Part shown: positions 6,998-16,312 of the stretch, in pieces | Position numbering within the stretch: position 1 is the stretch's first letter | Layout: every line of letters begins with the position of its first letter | Source of the DNA: JAFAQB01 sp046724555 | GTDB taxonomy: Archaea > Thermoproteota > Nitrososphaeria > Nitrososphaerales > Nitrososphaeraceae | Assembly (NCBI GenBank): GCA_046724555.1 | Contig: JBKOWU010000059.1 | Span: 1-18,873, forward strand | Length of the DNA: 18,873 nt | Direction of reading: 5' to 3' | Notes under the pieces: generated by a model | Told to the model about the DNA's origin: nothing | Database searches by the model: none | Seen by the model: the letters and a program-made list of their open reading frames with translations, nothing else | Position numbers and translations under genes: made by a program

Positions 6998-8923
6998 CTA
7001 AATTCCTATTGTGCGTATCAACTGCCCTTCTACTATTGCCCCAATAAATAATATAGTTATCACTACTGCTATCTCAACAACAGTCGGAATAACATATTTT
7101 TGCCATGAATTTCTTTTGTTTATATCTTTAACCAATTGGTATGATAATATACCACTTCTTGATATTGCGATACCATATGCTATAATCTCTAAAATTCCAA
7201 AAGGTGTTAGAAAAGCTATTAGGGGAGAAATATTAGATAATGCTGGCGAAATAGTTGATAACGCATTAAATACTAACCCGGTTGAAAAACCAGAAAACGT
7301 TCCTAATGCAATACCGAATCCGGGAATAAACATTCCTAACGCTACTCTCAAATTATTTGCAAAGATGCCATATTGATTAATGCCTCTGATTTGTTCCTGA
7401 AAATGCGTCTTTATGAACTCTGCTTGACTAGCATTTATCTGAACAAGTGTCGCGCCAACAGAATAAGCAATTATGAACACAATCATGCCAAATATAAAGA
7501 ATAGAAATCGCCATCTGGATATGATTTTAAACTTGTTATTTTTATCAGAGCTAGAAGGATAAGAATAAGAAGAGGTTGCAGAAGATGAAGTAATTATTGT
7601 TTTTCCAAAGTTACTGTTATCTGTGGTAACTTCATTACTACTAACGCTTAATTTCTCGACTGCTTTATCGAATTCTTCTCTTTCTTTTGCAACGTTGAGT
7701 ATGTCAGTTTTGCTAATTAAGCCAACTAATTTCGGGCCTCTTTTTTGTTTTGCTTCTTCTTCTTCTTCTTCTTCTCCTCCTCCTCTTATCCTGTTCCCTT
7801 GTTCTTCTGTATCTTCCTCATAAATGAATACCCTGCTTTTATTTTCTCTAAAGATTAGTCGTAAGGCATCATCAGCCGGTCTATTAGACCTCATAACTAT
7901 AAGCTCATCTTTGGGAACCATTATTTCCCCTACTTTTATCCCATCTCTGCTACGTTCTGGTACTTTTAAGGCTTGTTTAGCTGTGACCGCACCAAGCAGC
8001 TCATTACAAGTAGCATCTTCTCCTCCTCGTACCACTGGAAATTCGCTTTTTCTATAGACATTAAAATAATTATTTAACAGCTCATTTACTGTAATATCTG
8101 GTTTTACTGAGACATACCTTGTATTCATAATATCTCTCAAGTATACCCCTGATAAAGCATCAGATAGCTGATGCTGTTCTAAATAGGATTGGGCACCACT
8201 ATTTAGGAACCATCCTATGAACAATAACCACATTCCACCGATAAATGAGCCTGAAAGCATGATAATGAAACCAATGGCCATAAATACATACGATATGGTC
8301 GTGCCAATTCTTACTGCTATTTTTGTAGATTCGTCATAATCTCTTTTCCATCGCAACAACGCAGAACGCAATATCCTGCCGCCATCTAGTGGAAATGCAG
8401 GTACAAGATTGAATCCTCCTAGTACGGCATTGATGATAGCGCCATATTGAAGTATAGCTCCGATAATTGTTATTACATTATTATTATTAGCAGAAAAAGT
8501 AGGATATTCCTCTGTCTGAGCTACTGAATTCAATATCCACCAAGATAACCCCAGCATAGCTGCAATGACAAAGCTAGTCATAGGACCCACTATAGCAATT
8601 TTGAATTCCTTATGAAAATCCTTTGATGACTCACCTTCTTCAATATCAGATACTCCTCCAAAAATAAAAAGTACTATTTGACGTACTTTAAGCCCATACC
8701 TTAATGCCACTACGGAATGAGCTAATTCATGTAATAATATAGAAATAAAAGAAGTACCGGCGCCAAAAATACCTATGATCCAGTATTCAGTCCTAGTTAG
8801 ACCAGGATGAATTTCAGGCATCAAGGTTGCCGAAAGTGTCCATGCTATTAGGAAGAAAACTACGATCAGGGTAAAATGTAAACGAATTGGTATTCCTTGG
8901 ATCTTTGTTATTTGAAGAGACAT
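6998..8923 (-). CDS. Site-2 protease (M50) with CBS pair and C-terminal SpoIIM-like membrane domain
   Basis: An intramembrane zinc protease fused to a second membrane domain, 641 residues. The N-terminal part has several membrane helices with the zinc motif HELAH (H65, E66, H69) and the second motif NLVPAFPLDGGR with D180, as in SpoIVFB-like and archaeal S2P enzymes. Two CBS motifs follow (about 263-320 and 333-412), the second interrupted by a Gly and seven-Glu run (384-390). CBS pairs usually bind adenine nucleotides and could gate the protease. After a Ser-rich linker comes a membrane region (about 470-641) with FANNLRVALGMFIPGFG and FNTGLV-like text (FSTGLVFNAL), the pattern of stage II sporulation protein M. 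S2P-CBS proteins are common in archaea; the SpoIIM-like extension is unusual. Substrate unknown. Confidence 0.9.
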   Translation of the reverse strand: MSLQITKIQGIPIRLHFTLIVVFFLIAWTLSATLMPEIHPGLTRTEYWIIGIFGAGTSFISILLHELAHSVVALRYGLKVRQIVLFIFGGVSDIEEGESSKDFHKEFKIAIVGPMTSFVIAAMLGLSWWILNSVAQTEEYPTFSANNNNVITIIGAILQYGAIINAVLGGFNLVPAFPLDGGRILRSALLRWKRDYDESTKIAVRIGTTISYVFMAIGFIIMLSGSFIGGMWLLFIGWFLNSGAQSYLEQHQLSDALSGVYLRDIMNTRYVSVKPDITVNELLNNYFNVYRKSEFPVVRGGEDATCNELLGAVTAKQALKVPERSRDGIKVGEIMVPKDELIVMRSNRPADDALRLIFRENKSRVFIYEEDTEEQGNRIRGGGEEEEEEEAKQKRGPKLVGLISKTDILNVAKEREEFDKAVEKLSVSSNEVTTDNSNFGKTIITSSSATSSYSYPSSSDKNNKFKIISRWRFLFFIFGMIVFIIAYSVGATLVQINASQAEFIKTHFQEQIRGINQYGIFANNLRVALGMFIPGFGIALGTFSGFSTGLVFNALSTISPALSNISPLIAFLTPFGILEIIAYGIAISRSGILSYQLVKDINKRNSWQKYVIPTVVEIAVVITILFIGAIVEGQLIRTIGI

Positions 8924-9351
8924 TAAGGGATATTCTCTATTTAATTACTGTATTTTCATCCATATTATGGTAATGTCTACATTGAGTAATTATTTGTGTA
9001 GATATACAGATAGATCGATATATACTAACTAGTCTAAAATTCTAATATAGGCATAAGTGAACTCATCAGATTATTCTCCTCATCTTGAAAATATTCACTA
9101 AGCGGATACTCATCAGTGAATCTCTTCTAATATTGATAGTCGTTTTGATATTCTTCATTAGCCCTTGTTGTTGATAATTATTGTAGGGCGACAGTAATTT
9201 GGAATTGTAGAAATAAATATTTCTTCCCGCTTGACCCTTTCATTTTGATATGAATATGAACACAATAACGTTATTTTGAATTCTTATTATTCTAGATCAT
9301 AGAGATAGTAATAACTTCTTTAAGAAACTATAGGTTCCAAGTTGATACAAA
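8924..9351. other. Intergenic region with an inverted repeat and a recurring 9-mer
   Basis: No gene could be supported on either strand. ATTCACT (9093-9099) and AGTGAAT (9115-9121) form a 7-base inverted repeat around a 15-base loop. The word ACTCATCAG occurs at 9061-9069, 9108-9116 and again at 9414-9422. The region holds the 5' flank of the minus-strand protease gene on the left and the promoter of the secreted protein at 9381 on the right. Confidence 0.45.
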
Positions 9352-9360
9352 CCAAATATA
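9352..9360 (+). promoter_or_regulatory. Candidate TATA box for the small secreted protein
   Basis: AAATATACC lies 21-29 bases before the ATG at 9381-9383, ideal spacing for a leaderless transcript. It favours the ATG over the TTG at 9443 as the original start. Confidence 0.5.
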
Positions 9361-9380
9361 CCTAATATGGCATATTAGAT

Positions 9381-9673
9381 ATGAGGAGGAGATACGTATT
9401 AGGATCCATATATACTCATCAGGGTCATCAACAATAACAACGTTGATTCTAGCTACAATACTATCATTGGTAGCTGTTGCTATGGTATCTATTCCTCATC
9501 AAGCAAGCGCCAAAGTATGTGTGAGTACTGTCAGCAATCAAAAAGATAATAACAACAATAACAATAACAACGATGCAGATTCCACATGTAATCATCAGCA
9601 AATCTCAAATAATGATGACCATTCTACCATGAAGGACAAAACGCCTTTCATTTTAGCCATACCATTTCCCTAA
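9381..9673 (+). pseudogene. Small secreted Asn-rich protein, probably frameshifted near its start
   Basis: The main frame from TTG 9443 encodes 76 residues: a hydrophobic signal segment ending SIPHQASA-KVC, an Asn run, two cysteines and the end DKTPFILAIPFP. This start gives a signal peptide with no positive charge. The ATG at 9381, well placed behind a TATA box, gives MRRRYVLGSIY and then leaves the frame, stopping at TAA 9435-9437. Removing one TA from ATATATA (about 9408-9414) joins the two as MRRRYVLGSIY-SSGSSTITTL and makes a normal signal peptide with a positive n-region. I therefore think the gene was frameshifted by a dinucleotide gain, or the read is wrong there. Expression from TTG 9443 cannot be excluded. 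The mature protein would be short and extracellular; function unknown. Confidence 0.5.
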
Positions 9674-9729
9674 GAATAATTTGCATCATATAATTTTATA
9701 GTCCTTAACTGCTTGATAATTGAAATCCA

Positions 9730-9747
9730 ATAAAAAGATTAAAAAAG
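9730..9747. terminator. A/T-tract between convergent genes
   Basis: AATAAAAAGATTAAAAAA reads as a T-rich run on the minus strand, about 20-35 bases after the stop of the minus-strand gene at 9766. It is a plausible archaeal terminator for that gene; no hairpin is present. Confidence 0.3.
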
Positions 9748-9765
9748 TAATTGTCTTACTTTTTC

Positions 9766-10099
9766 TTATTTCCATTCCCAACCTACAGTTGTACCTCTTC
9801 CTGCTTTGTCTATTTGGTCTTTGAATATTACCACCAAATTATTAACAATTCTAAGTTTGCCCCTTGAGGTTGTATGGAAAAATGCAGCACTTCCACTGTA
9901 GTTTATAACTGCATGTCCACTTAAATCTGCAAAGCAGTTACTTATGGGTACAACGAAGAGAGCTCCATTATCAGAAAAATACGCCTTTTACTGCTCCGCT
10001 ACCGGAATAAGATACTTGTAGCCCATGCGTACCATTGATAACTACAGGTTTTGGAGGTGTGGCTTTATCTTGTTCTGTAAAGATTTTGCTGCTATTCAT
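9766..10099 (-). pseudogene. Small beta-rich unknown protein, single-base frameshift
   Basis: I do not recognise the family. ATG at 10097-10099 starts MNSSKIFTEQDKATPPKP, VVINGTHGLQVSYSGSG, AVKGVFF and then TGA at 9971-9973. Removing one A from the A5 run (plus strand 9975-9979) continues the frame as VFSDNGALFVVPIS, ADLSGHAVINYSGSAAFFH, RGKLRIVNNLVVIF and GTTVGWEWK, ending at TAA 9766-9768. The joined product is 110 residues, without signal peptide and rich in predicted beta-strands and glycine turns. The good TATA-like sequence (TATATTTTTATA on the minus strand, about 18-30 bases before the ATG) and coherent protein on both sides of the break argue for a very recent frameshift or a homopolymer error. 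Confidence 0.6.
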
Positions 10100-10291
10100 T
10101 AACTAAGTTGAGTCTGTATAAAAATATAGCATGCTAGGATAAAAATCTGCATTTCTCTTCCTATACATCTAATTATTAAAAACGAGATCTAGTGAACTCT
10201 ATTAAAGAAGATAATGGTCTTGTATGTAGCCAATATTTTGTAGTAATAATTCCAGAAGAGTAGGTTTAGAAAATTACATATATGCTATATT

Positions 10292-10426
10292 TTATGTGCA
10301 GCATGTTTCTTTATTTTCGCAGCTGCAATTCTCAGGCTCCTTTAGACAGGATGGACATATGATGGTACCACATCCGACGCAAGTATTGTTGAATTTATTA
10401 CAGCCCCAGTGTTCACAATCATCCAT
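10292..10426 (-). CDS. Cysteine-rich mini-protein, 44 residues, zinc-binding-like
   Basis: I do not recognise this gene by name. ATG at 10424-10426 opens 44 codons ending in TAA at 10292-10294. Ten residues are cysteine: 4, 9, 16, 19, 24, 27, 34, 36, 42 and 43. Two CxxC knuckles (CVGCGTIICPSC) sit four residues apart, followed by CSC and a terminal CC. This fits a small zinc-ribbon or treble-clef-like metal protein, or a metallothionein-like metal store. It has no signal peptide, so it is probably cytosolic. A TTATATA box lies 20-26 bases before the ATG on the minus strand. Cysteine density far above chance in AT-rich DNA, plus the promoter, makes a real gene likely. The neighbours are broken secreted genes and give no hint of function. 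Confidence 0.7.
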   Translation of the reverse strand: MDDCEHWGCNKFNNTCVGCGTIICPSCLKEPENCSCENKETCCT

Positions 10427-10445
10427 ACAACAATTTTATTACTGC

Positions 10446-10452
10446 TATATAA
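10446..10452 (-). promoter_or_regulatory. Candidate TATA box for the Cys-rich mini-protein
   Basis: TTATATA on the minus strand, 20-26 bases before the ATG at 10424-10426, as expected for a leaderless transcript. Confidence 0.5.
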
Positions 10453-10686
10453 TTACTTTGAGCTTGACCTCGTATATTTATCGGATATGGTATACTTAAA
10501 ATATGTTAAACAATTACATCAACATTGTAGTTTAGGTCATTATTGTTGCAGATTTTAATTTTAGAAATTTATATTGAATAATAAATTCGATAATTGGCAT
10601 GAATACCTCATAGACACAAGGATTTTTGTTATTATGCAGAGATAGATGTCTTGGCTTATTCTTACCTCTTATAATTTAGTATTTGC

Positions 10687-11082
10687 TTAAGATTTTAATT
10701 TTATATTTCTCTTCTTTATTTTCAATATCAAAGCTACTCCAACCGAAGTGGCAATAATTGCTCCAATAGCAGGAATAACAATCGGATTCAGATTGCCTAA
10801 ATTTACAGTACTAGCAGGTGGAGGCGATGGAACAAAGACATTGAATGATGCTAAACTAGCGAAATCTTTTGAATCTATTTTTGTGATGACCCTATATAGA
10901 TATGAGTCTGGAAATAGATACTTTAGTGAAAAAATGCCATTAGGCGCTGTTATATTAGTGAATTTAAAGGATCTTTGTTGCCCTCCAGCATTAGTTAACG
11001 CAACAACCCTTGCAAAAAGATTGTTTATCTCCTTACTATTTTGCAGATTCTGTATTAAATTTAAGTTCAGTAGATGTGTCAA
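10687..11082 (-). pseudogene. C-terminal part of a membrane-anchored surface protein
   Basis: The frame encodes a beta-rich segment (QQRSFKFTNITAPNGIFSLKY; YRVITKIDSKDFASLASFNVF), a Pro-rich linker (VPSPPPAS), and one C-terminal membrane helix (IVIPAIGAIIATSVGVALIL) closed by a basic cytosolic tail (KIKKRNIKLKS). This is the tail of a cell-surface protein held by a C-terminal anchor. The frame opens only at a TTG (11080-11082) and continues upstream for eight codons to a TAG. There is no signal peptide, which such a protein needs. I infer loss of the 5' half, so a pseudogene or fragment; an alternative short product from the TTG would have an unusual topology. Function unknown. Confidence 0.55.
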
Positions 11083-11252
11083 TGATAGGTTTTCAGGTAA
11101 GTATCCAAACTAGATCTTGAGGTTGTTCAATTTATCTATCCATGTCTATTTCGATATAGTGGAAGACATTGAATCGGAAGAGGAAGAGGAATTTTGCCCA
11201 AAGCGCATCGTCATTTGGAGATAAAATAACAACAACGACAGACGTCAATATA

Positions 11253-11687
11253 TTAAGAATGATAATGTTGAGAACAACTTGATAGAAGAAGAAAGCGACA
11301 AAATATGCGAGGTCGTTTATTACTAACTATCATGCTACCAGTATTACTACTACTTACCAGAGCATAACGCTCCCATGAAAGCATTAGCATAGACATTCCA
11401 GGGCCCATCATTGAACCTGAAGACATTGCTGCTACTCCTGTTCCTCCCGGCTGCAAGGTAAACTGCATTAATCCTGTAGATGCCTGTCAAGTTCTGTTTA
11501 GTTGCTCTGCAAGCTGAATTAGTGTATTCTTTGGTATCATAACATGAATAACATCTATCTTAGGGTTAGTATTATCTATCATGACATCTTTAGAAACGTC
11601 TATGCCATTCACTTTTCCAATGTAAGATGCTCTTAAGGAATGAAAATAGGTGAAAGGGAGAGATGGTGTCAAAATACAGAAGCGCAT
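11253..11687 (-). pseudogene. Small unknown gene with in-frame TGA
   Basis: Two ORFs in the same frame are separated only by a TGA at about 11484-11486 and six codons. The first half contains KVNGIDVSKDVMIDNTNP, KIDVIHVMIPKNTLIQL and AEQLNRT; after the TGA comes QASTG, LMQFTLQPGGTGVAAMSSG and MLMLSWERYALVSSSNTG. Protein-like sequence on both sides, in one frame, indicates one gene with a nonsense change. The first 20 residues (MRFCILTPSLPF) are not a convincing signal peptide and the end (RPRIFCRFLLLSSC) looks out of frame, so both ends are probably also damaged. Nothing suggests selenocysteine. The repeated Gly, Met and Ser segments suggest a secreted protein. Family not recognised. Confidence 0.5.
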
Positions 11688-11802
11688 ATTTGCAATTGCA
11701 AATTCTGAGCCGAACCCCTGTTATGTTTTCCTTAACATTATAAGAGATTATATGATTAAAATATACTGCATACTTTCTGCTACCATATTTTACCAGTCAT
11801 CA

Positions 11803-13515
<1,713 letters not shown>

Positions 13516-13994
13516 GTCCTATCAACCAAATTATTCAACAATACTATAGCACATGCATGGAGTATAAGAAGGGATGTTAAATAATAATCCATCTTATATG
13601 TGTCCCCTTTCTGTTCGAGATCCCTTAAAGATAACATAAGCTGCGCAAAAATATGCAGACACCAACCCAAATATGGACGGGAGGGATACTTTTTATTTCA
13701 TAGTTCAGCTTTATTTTTATTATATTCATTAGTATAGATCAACATACAATTTGCACTGGTCCTGATAGAGGCATTCGTTGTTATTGATCTAAATAATCCA
13801 AGAATATCTTTGATGTCATCTTACTATTCCATTTGTGCTCATAAGTATACCATTTATCCTACCGCACATATTACAACGCTATGAACAACAGTCATGAAGG
13901 CAAATATGTTTATAGAATTGCGAGCTAAGCGAGATCTTTAAAGGTAGAGCATGATGCTGATGATGATGATGATGACAAAACGAGATTAGATAAC
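13516..13994. other. Intergenic region between divergent genes
   Basis: No gene could be supported. It holds the upstream flanks of the minus-strand PDZ protein and the plus-strand asparaginase gene. A short TGA/GAT trinucleotide repeat lies at 13951-13976. TTCGAGATCCC near 13615 resembles a tRNA T-arm, but no matching 5' arm or acceptor stem was found. Confidence 0.5.
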
Positions 13995-14000
13995 TATAAA
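13995..14000 (+). promoter_or_regulatory. TATA box of the asparaginase gene
   Basis: TATAAA, 26-31 bases before the ATG at 14026. An AAGGAG at 14008-14013 lies 12 bases before that ATG and could act as a weak ribosome binding site, or be chance if the transcript is leaderless. Confidence 0.5.
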
Positions 14001-14025
14001 ATTGATAAAGGAGATTGAATAAATC

Positions 14026-15032
14026 AATGACCAAGTTTTGAGTTCTAATGGTAAGAGTTTTGATTTTGGTATATTAATACATGGTGGAGCAAGCGTCGAA
14101 AAAATAAAAAAAAAGATGAAATCACGAGATCTCTTAAATCTGCTGTCTCTTATAGTTTTGATTTCTTAAAGAGAAGTAGTAGCAATAACGCAGCAGCAGT
14201 TGATTCAGTGGAAGCAGCAGTAGTAAGCATGGAGGATAGCGGGGTATTCAATGCGGGTATTGGCTCTTCTCTTACAATTGACAAGACAATAGAAATGGAC
14301 GCTTCAATTATGGATGGAAGAGATATATCAGCTGGTTCTATAGGAATGGCTACAGGCATTAAAAACCCCATAAAGGTAGCAAGGCAGATTATGGAGCGCA
14401 CAGATCATGTAATGATAGCCTCAGATGGAGTGACTGAACTTTCAAACCTATTTGGCGACTCTATTGAAGGCTATTCTCATGAGCTAAATGAGAAAAAAAT
14501 GAATGAATATAGTAGGCTTTTAAAGAATTTCAGAACAAAATGGAAAAAGAATAGCAAGTTGATGATGATGCTTTCGTCTAAGGCATCACAAGAGGAAAAA
14601 AATCGTCATCAGCATTATTCTACTGTAGGAGCGGTTGCAATTGACAGAGATGGAAACGTTGCTTCGGCTGTTTCATCTGGTGGAATATGGCTTAAGATGC
14701 CTGGGAGAATAGGCGATTCTGCAATAATTGGTTCTGGCATCTATGCTGACAATAAATCAGGAGCAGCATGTGCTACTGGCTATGGAGAGTATGCTATGAG
14801 ACTTTGTTTATGTAATTATGCTTGTGACCAAATGCAATTGAAAAATAGTGCACGCTTATCAAGTAAAAAATCAGTTGACATGCTAACTAAAAGGTTTGGT
14901 AAGAATACAGGTGGAATAATAGCAGTTGATATTAAAGGAAGATTTGGCATAGCATATAATACAAGGTCAATGTCAACAGCTCTAATTACTAACAAAAACC
15001 AAAAACCCACTATAGCGTTTGGATGCGATTAA
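14026..15032 (+). pseudogene. Isoaspartyl peptidase/L-asparaginase (Ntn hydrolase), frame broken near 5' end
   Basis: This enzyme would hydrolyse isoaspartyl dipeptides or asparagine, after self-cleavage that frees an N-terminal Thr nucleophile. FGILIHGGAS near the start and VEAAVVSMEDSGVFNAGIGS are family signatures. The self-cleavage site is HYS-TVGAVAIDRDGN (Thr codon 14622-14624), followed by GRIGDSAIIGSGIYAD and SGAACATGYGEYAMR. The joined product, about 330 residues, has normal length. Two breaks: ATG 14026 reads MTKF and stops (one T short in a T4 run, unless TTG 14038 is the start), and the A9 run at 14106-14114 is one base short, so the first frame stops at TAA 14164-14166 while the main frame is open from further upstream. 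The catalytic half is intact. Slippage at A9 could restore it; see findings. Confidence 0.8.
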
Positions 15033-15140
15033 TCTGCATCTGTGTAGGGTCAATTTTTGGAGCTGGTATGGAGTGTAATTGATCCTTTACTCAACCATCG
15101 CATCATACGCAACAATCACGGCTTGACAAATAAAATAAAT

Positions 15141-15149
15141 AAAATATGC
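15141..15149 (+). promoter_or_regulatory. Candidate TATA box of the oxidoreductase gene
   Basis: AAAATATGC, 23-31 bases before the ATG at 15172, preceded by further A/T-rich sequence (TAAAATAAATAAAATA). Spacing suits a leaderless transcript. Confidence 0.45.
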
Positions 15150-15171
15150 ATGATGTAACCTAATGTGAAAC

Positions 15172-16218
15172 ATGGTATCAAGAACCAGTCAAGAAATACG
15201 TCTCAAGAAATATCCTAAAGGGATGCCTACTGAAGATATATTTGAGCTTGCTAAAGTAGATGTTATAGAACCAAAAGAAGGTGAATTCTTGGTACGTAAC
15301 ATATGGATGTCTGTAGACCCTTATATGCGTGGACGGATGAGAAGTCCAGAAGAAACTAAAAGCTATATCTCTTCATTTCAACTAAATAAGCCCCTTGAGG
15401 GTGCATGTGTAGGGCAGGTCATAGAATCCAAGAATAAAGAGTTTACAGTAGGAGAATATGTTCTTGGGAACTTTGGGTGGAGGGAATATTGGCTCTCAAA
15501 TGGTAATGATATTTTGAAAATTAATCCAAAAACTGCACCAATACAGTCGTTTTTAGGTGTATTAGGTATGACTGGGCTTACTGCATATGTAGGACTTTTC
15601 AAGATAGGTAAATTAAATGAAGGTAAGGATACAGTTTTTGTTTCAGCCGCATCCGGAGCAGTAGGATCTGTTGCATCCCAAATAGCAAAGATAAAAGGCT
15701 GTCATGTTGTAGGAAGCGCAGGCTCTGAAGAAAAAGTAGATTGGTTATTAGATGAAGCTAAGATTGATTATGCTTTTAATTACAAGACCGTACGCGAAAA
15801 TAATATTTCTTCTGAATTAAAAAGAGCCTGTCCAGAAGGCATTGATCTTTGTTTTGATAACGTTGGTGGCAAACATCTAGAAGCAGCAATGGACAATATG
15901 AAGACATTTGGAAGAATTGTGCTTTGTGGCATGCTATCGCAATATAATGCTGTTAACCCTTATGCTTTGCCAAACTTATTTCAAGCCATCCCAAACAGAC
16001 TTAGATTGCAAGGATTTATTGTAGGAGATTACTATGATGTGCTAAATGAGTTTCATTCTTCGATGATCAGATGGATTGATGAAGGAAAAATTAAGTGGAA
16101 GGAAACTATTACTGAAGGATTAGAAAATGCACCTAATGCATTTATTGGCCTATTTAAAGGAGAAAACTTTGGCAAGATGTTGGTAAAAATTGGAACTGAA
16201 TCAGCAGTAGCTGTTTAA
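15172..16218 (+). CDS. NADPH-dependent MDR-family oxidoreductase, CurA/PTGR-like
   Basis: A cytosolic, zinc-independent medium-chain dehydrogenase/reductase that would reduce the double bond of alpha,beta-unsaturated ketones or aldehydes with NADPH. The 348 residues match the usual 330-350. Signatures: NIWMSVDPYMRGRM (about 43-56), GVLGMTGLTAYVGL (about 129-142), the nucleotide-binding loop SAASGAVGSVASQIAK (158-173), GSAGSEEKVDWL, and the late FDNVGGKHLEAAM and GRIVLCGMLSQYN. The zinc-ligand cysteines of alcohol dehydrogenases are absent. It resembles bacterial curcumin reductase and prostaglandin reductases, but the natural substrate in archaea is unknown; detoxification of reactive carbonyls is a fair guess. 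It lies between the asparaginase and crotonase genes, each with its own upstream gap of about 100 bases, so co-transcription is uncertain. Confidence 0.93.
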   Translation: MVSRTSQEIRLKKYPKGMPTEDIFELAKVDVIEPKEGEFLVRNIWMSVDPYMRGRMRSPEETKSYISSFQLNKPLEGACVGQVIESKNKEFTVGEYVLGNFGWREYWLSNGNDILKINPKTAPIQSFLGVLGMTGLTAYVGLFKIGKLNEGKDTVFVSAASGAVGSVASQIAKIKGCHVVGSAGSEEKVDWLLDEAKIDYAFNYKTVRENNISSELKRACPEGIDLCFDNVGGKHLEAAMDNMKTFGRIVLCGMLSQYNAVNPYALPNLFQAIPNRLRLQGFIVGDYYDVLNEFHSSMIRWIDEGKIKWKETITEGLENAPNAFIGLFKGENFGKMLVKIGTESAVAV

Positions 16219-16312
16219 TTAGGTCGTAACTCATATTTGCGGAACAGATAGAATAGTAATATTATTTCTTGTATGTATGAAATTAAATTAAAGTCATAGC
16301 CAGACTATTATA

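Noticed and set aside
7623..8057. Plus-strand Ser/Leu-rich frames inside the protease gene
   Set aside because: Antisense shadows of the GAA/GAG and Ser codon runs of the protease gene.
11484..11486. In-frame TGA as a selenocysteine codon
   Set aside because: No SECIS-like hairpin or selenoprotein family pattern is visible, and both ends of the gene look damaged, so a nonsense change is simpler.
13600..13690. tRNA-like T-arm (TTCGAGATCCC)
   Set aside because: No D-arm, anticodon arm or matching acceptor stem could be assembled around it.
13951..13976. TGATGA repeat as C box of a C/D guide RNA
   Set aside because: It is a simple trinucleotide repeat; no CTGA D box or terminal stem at suitable distance.
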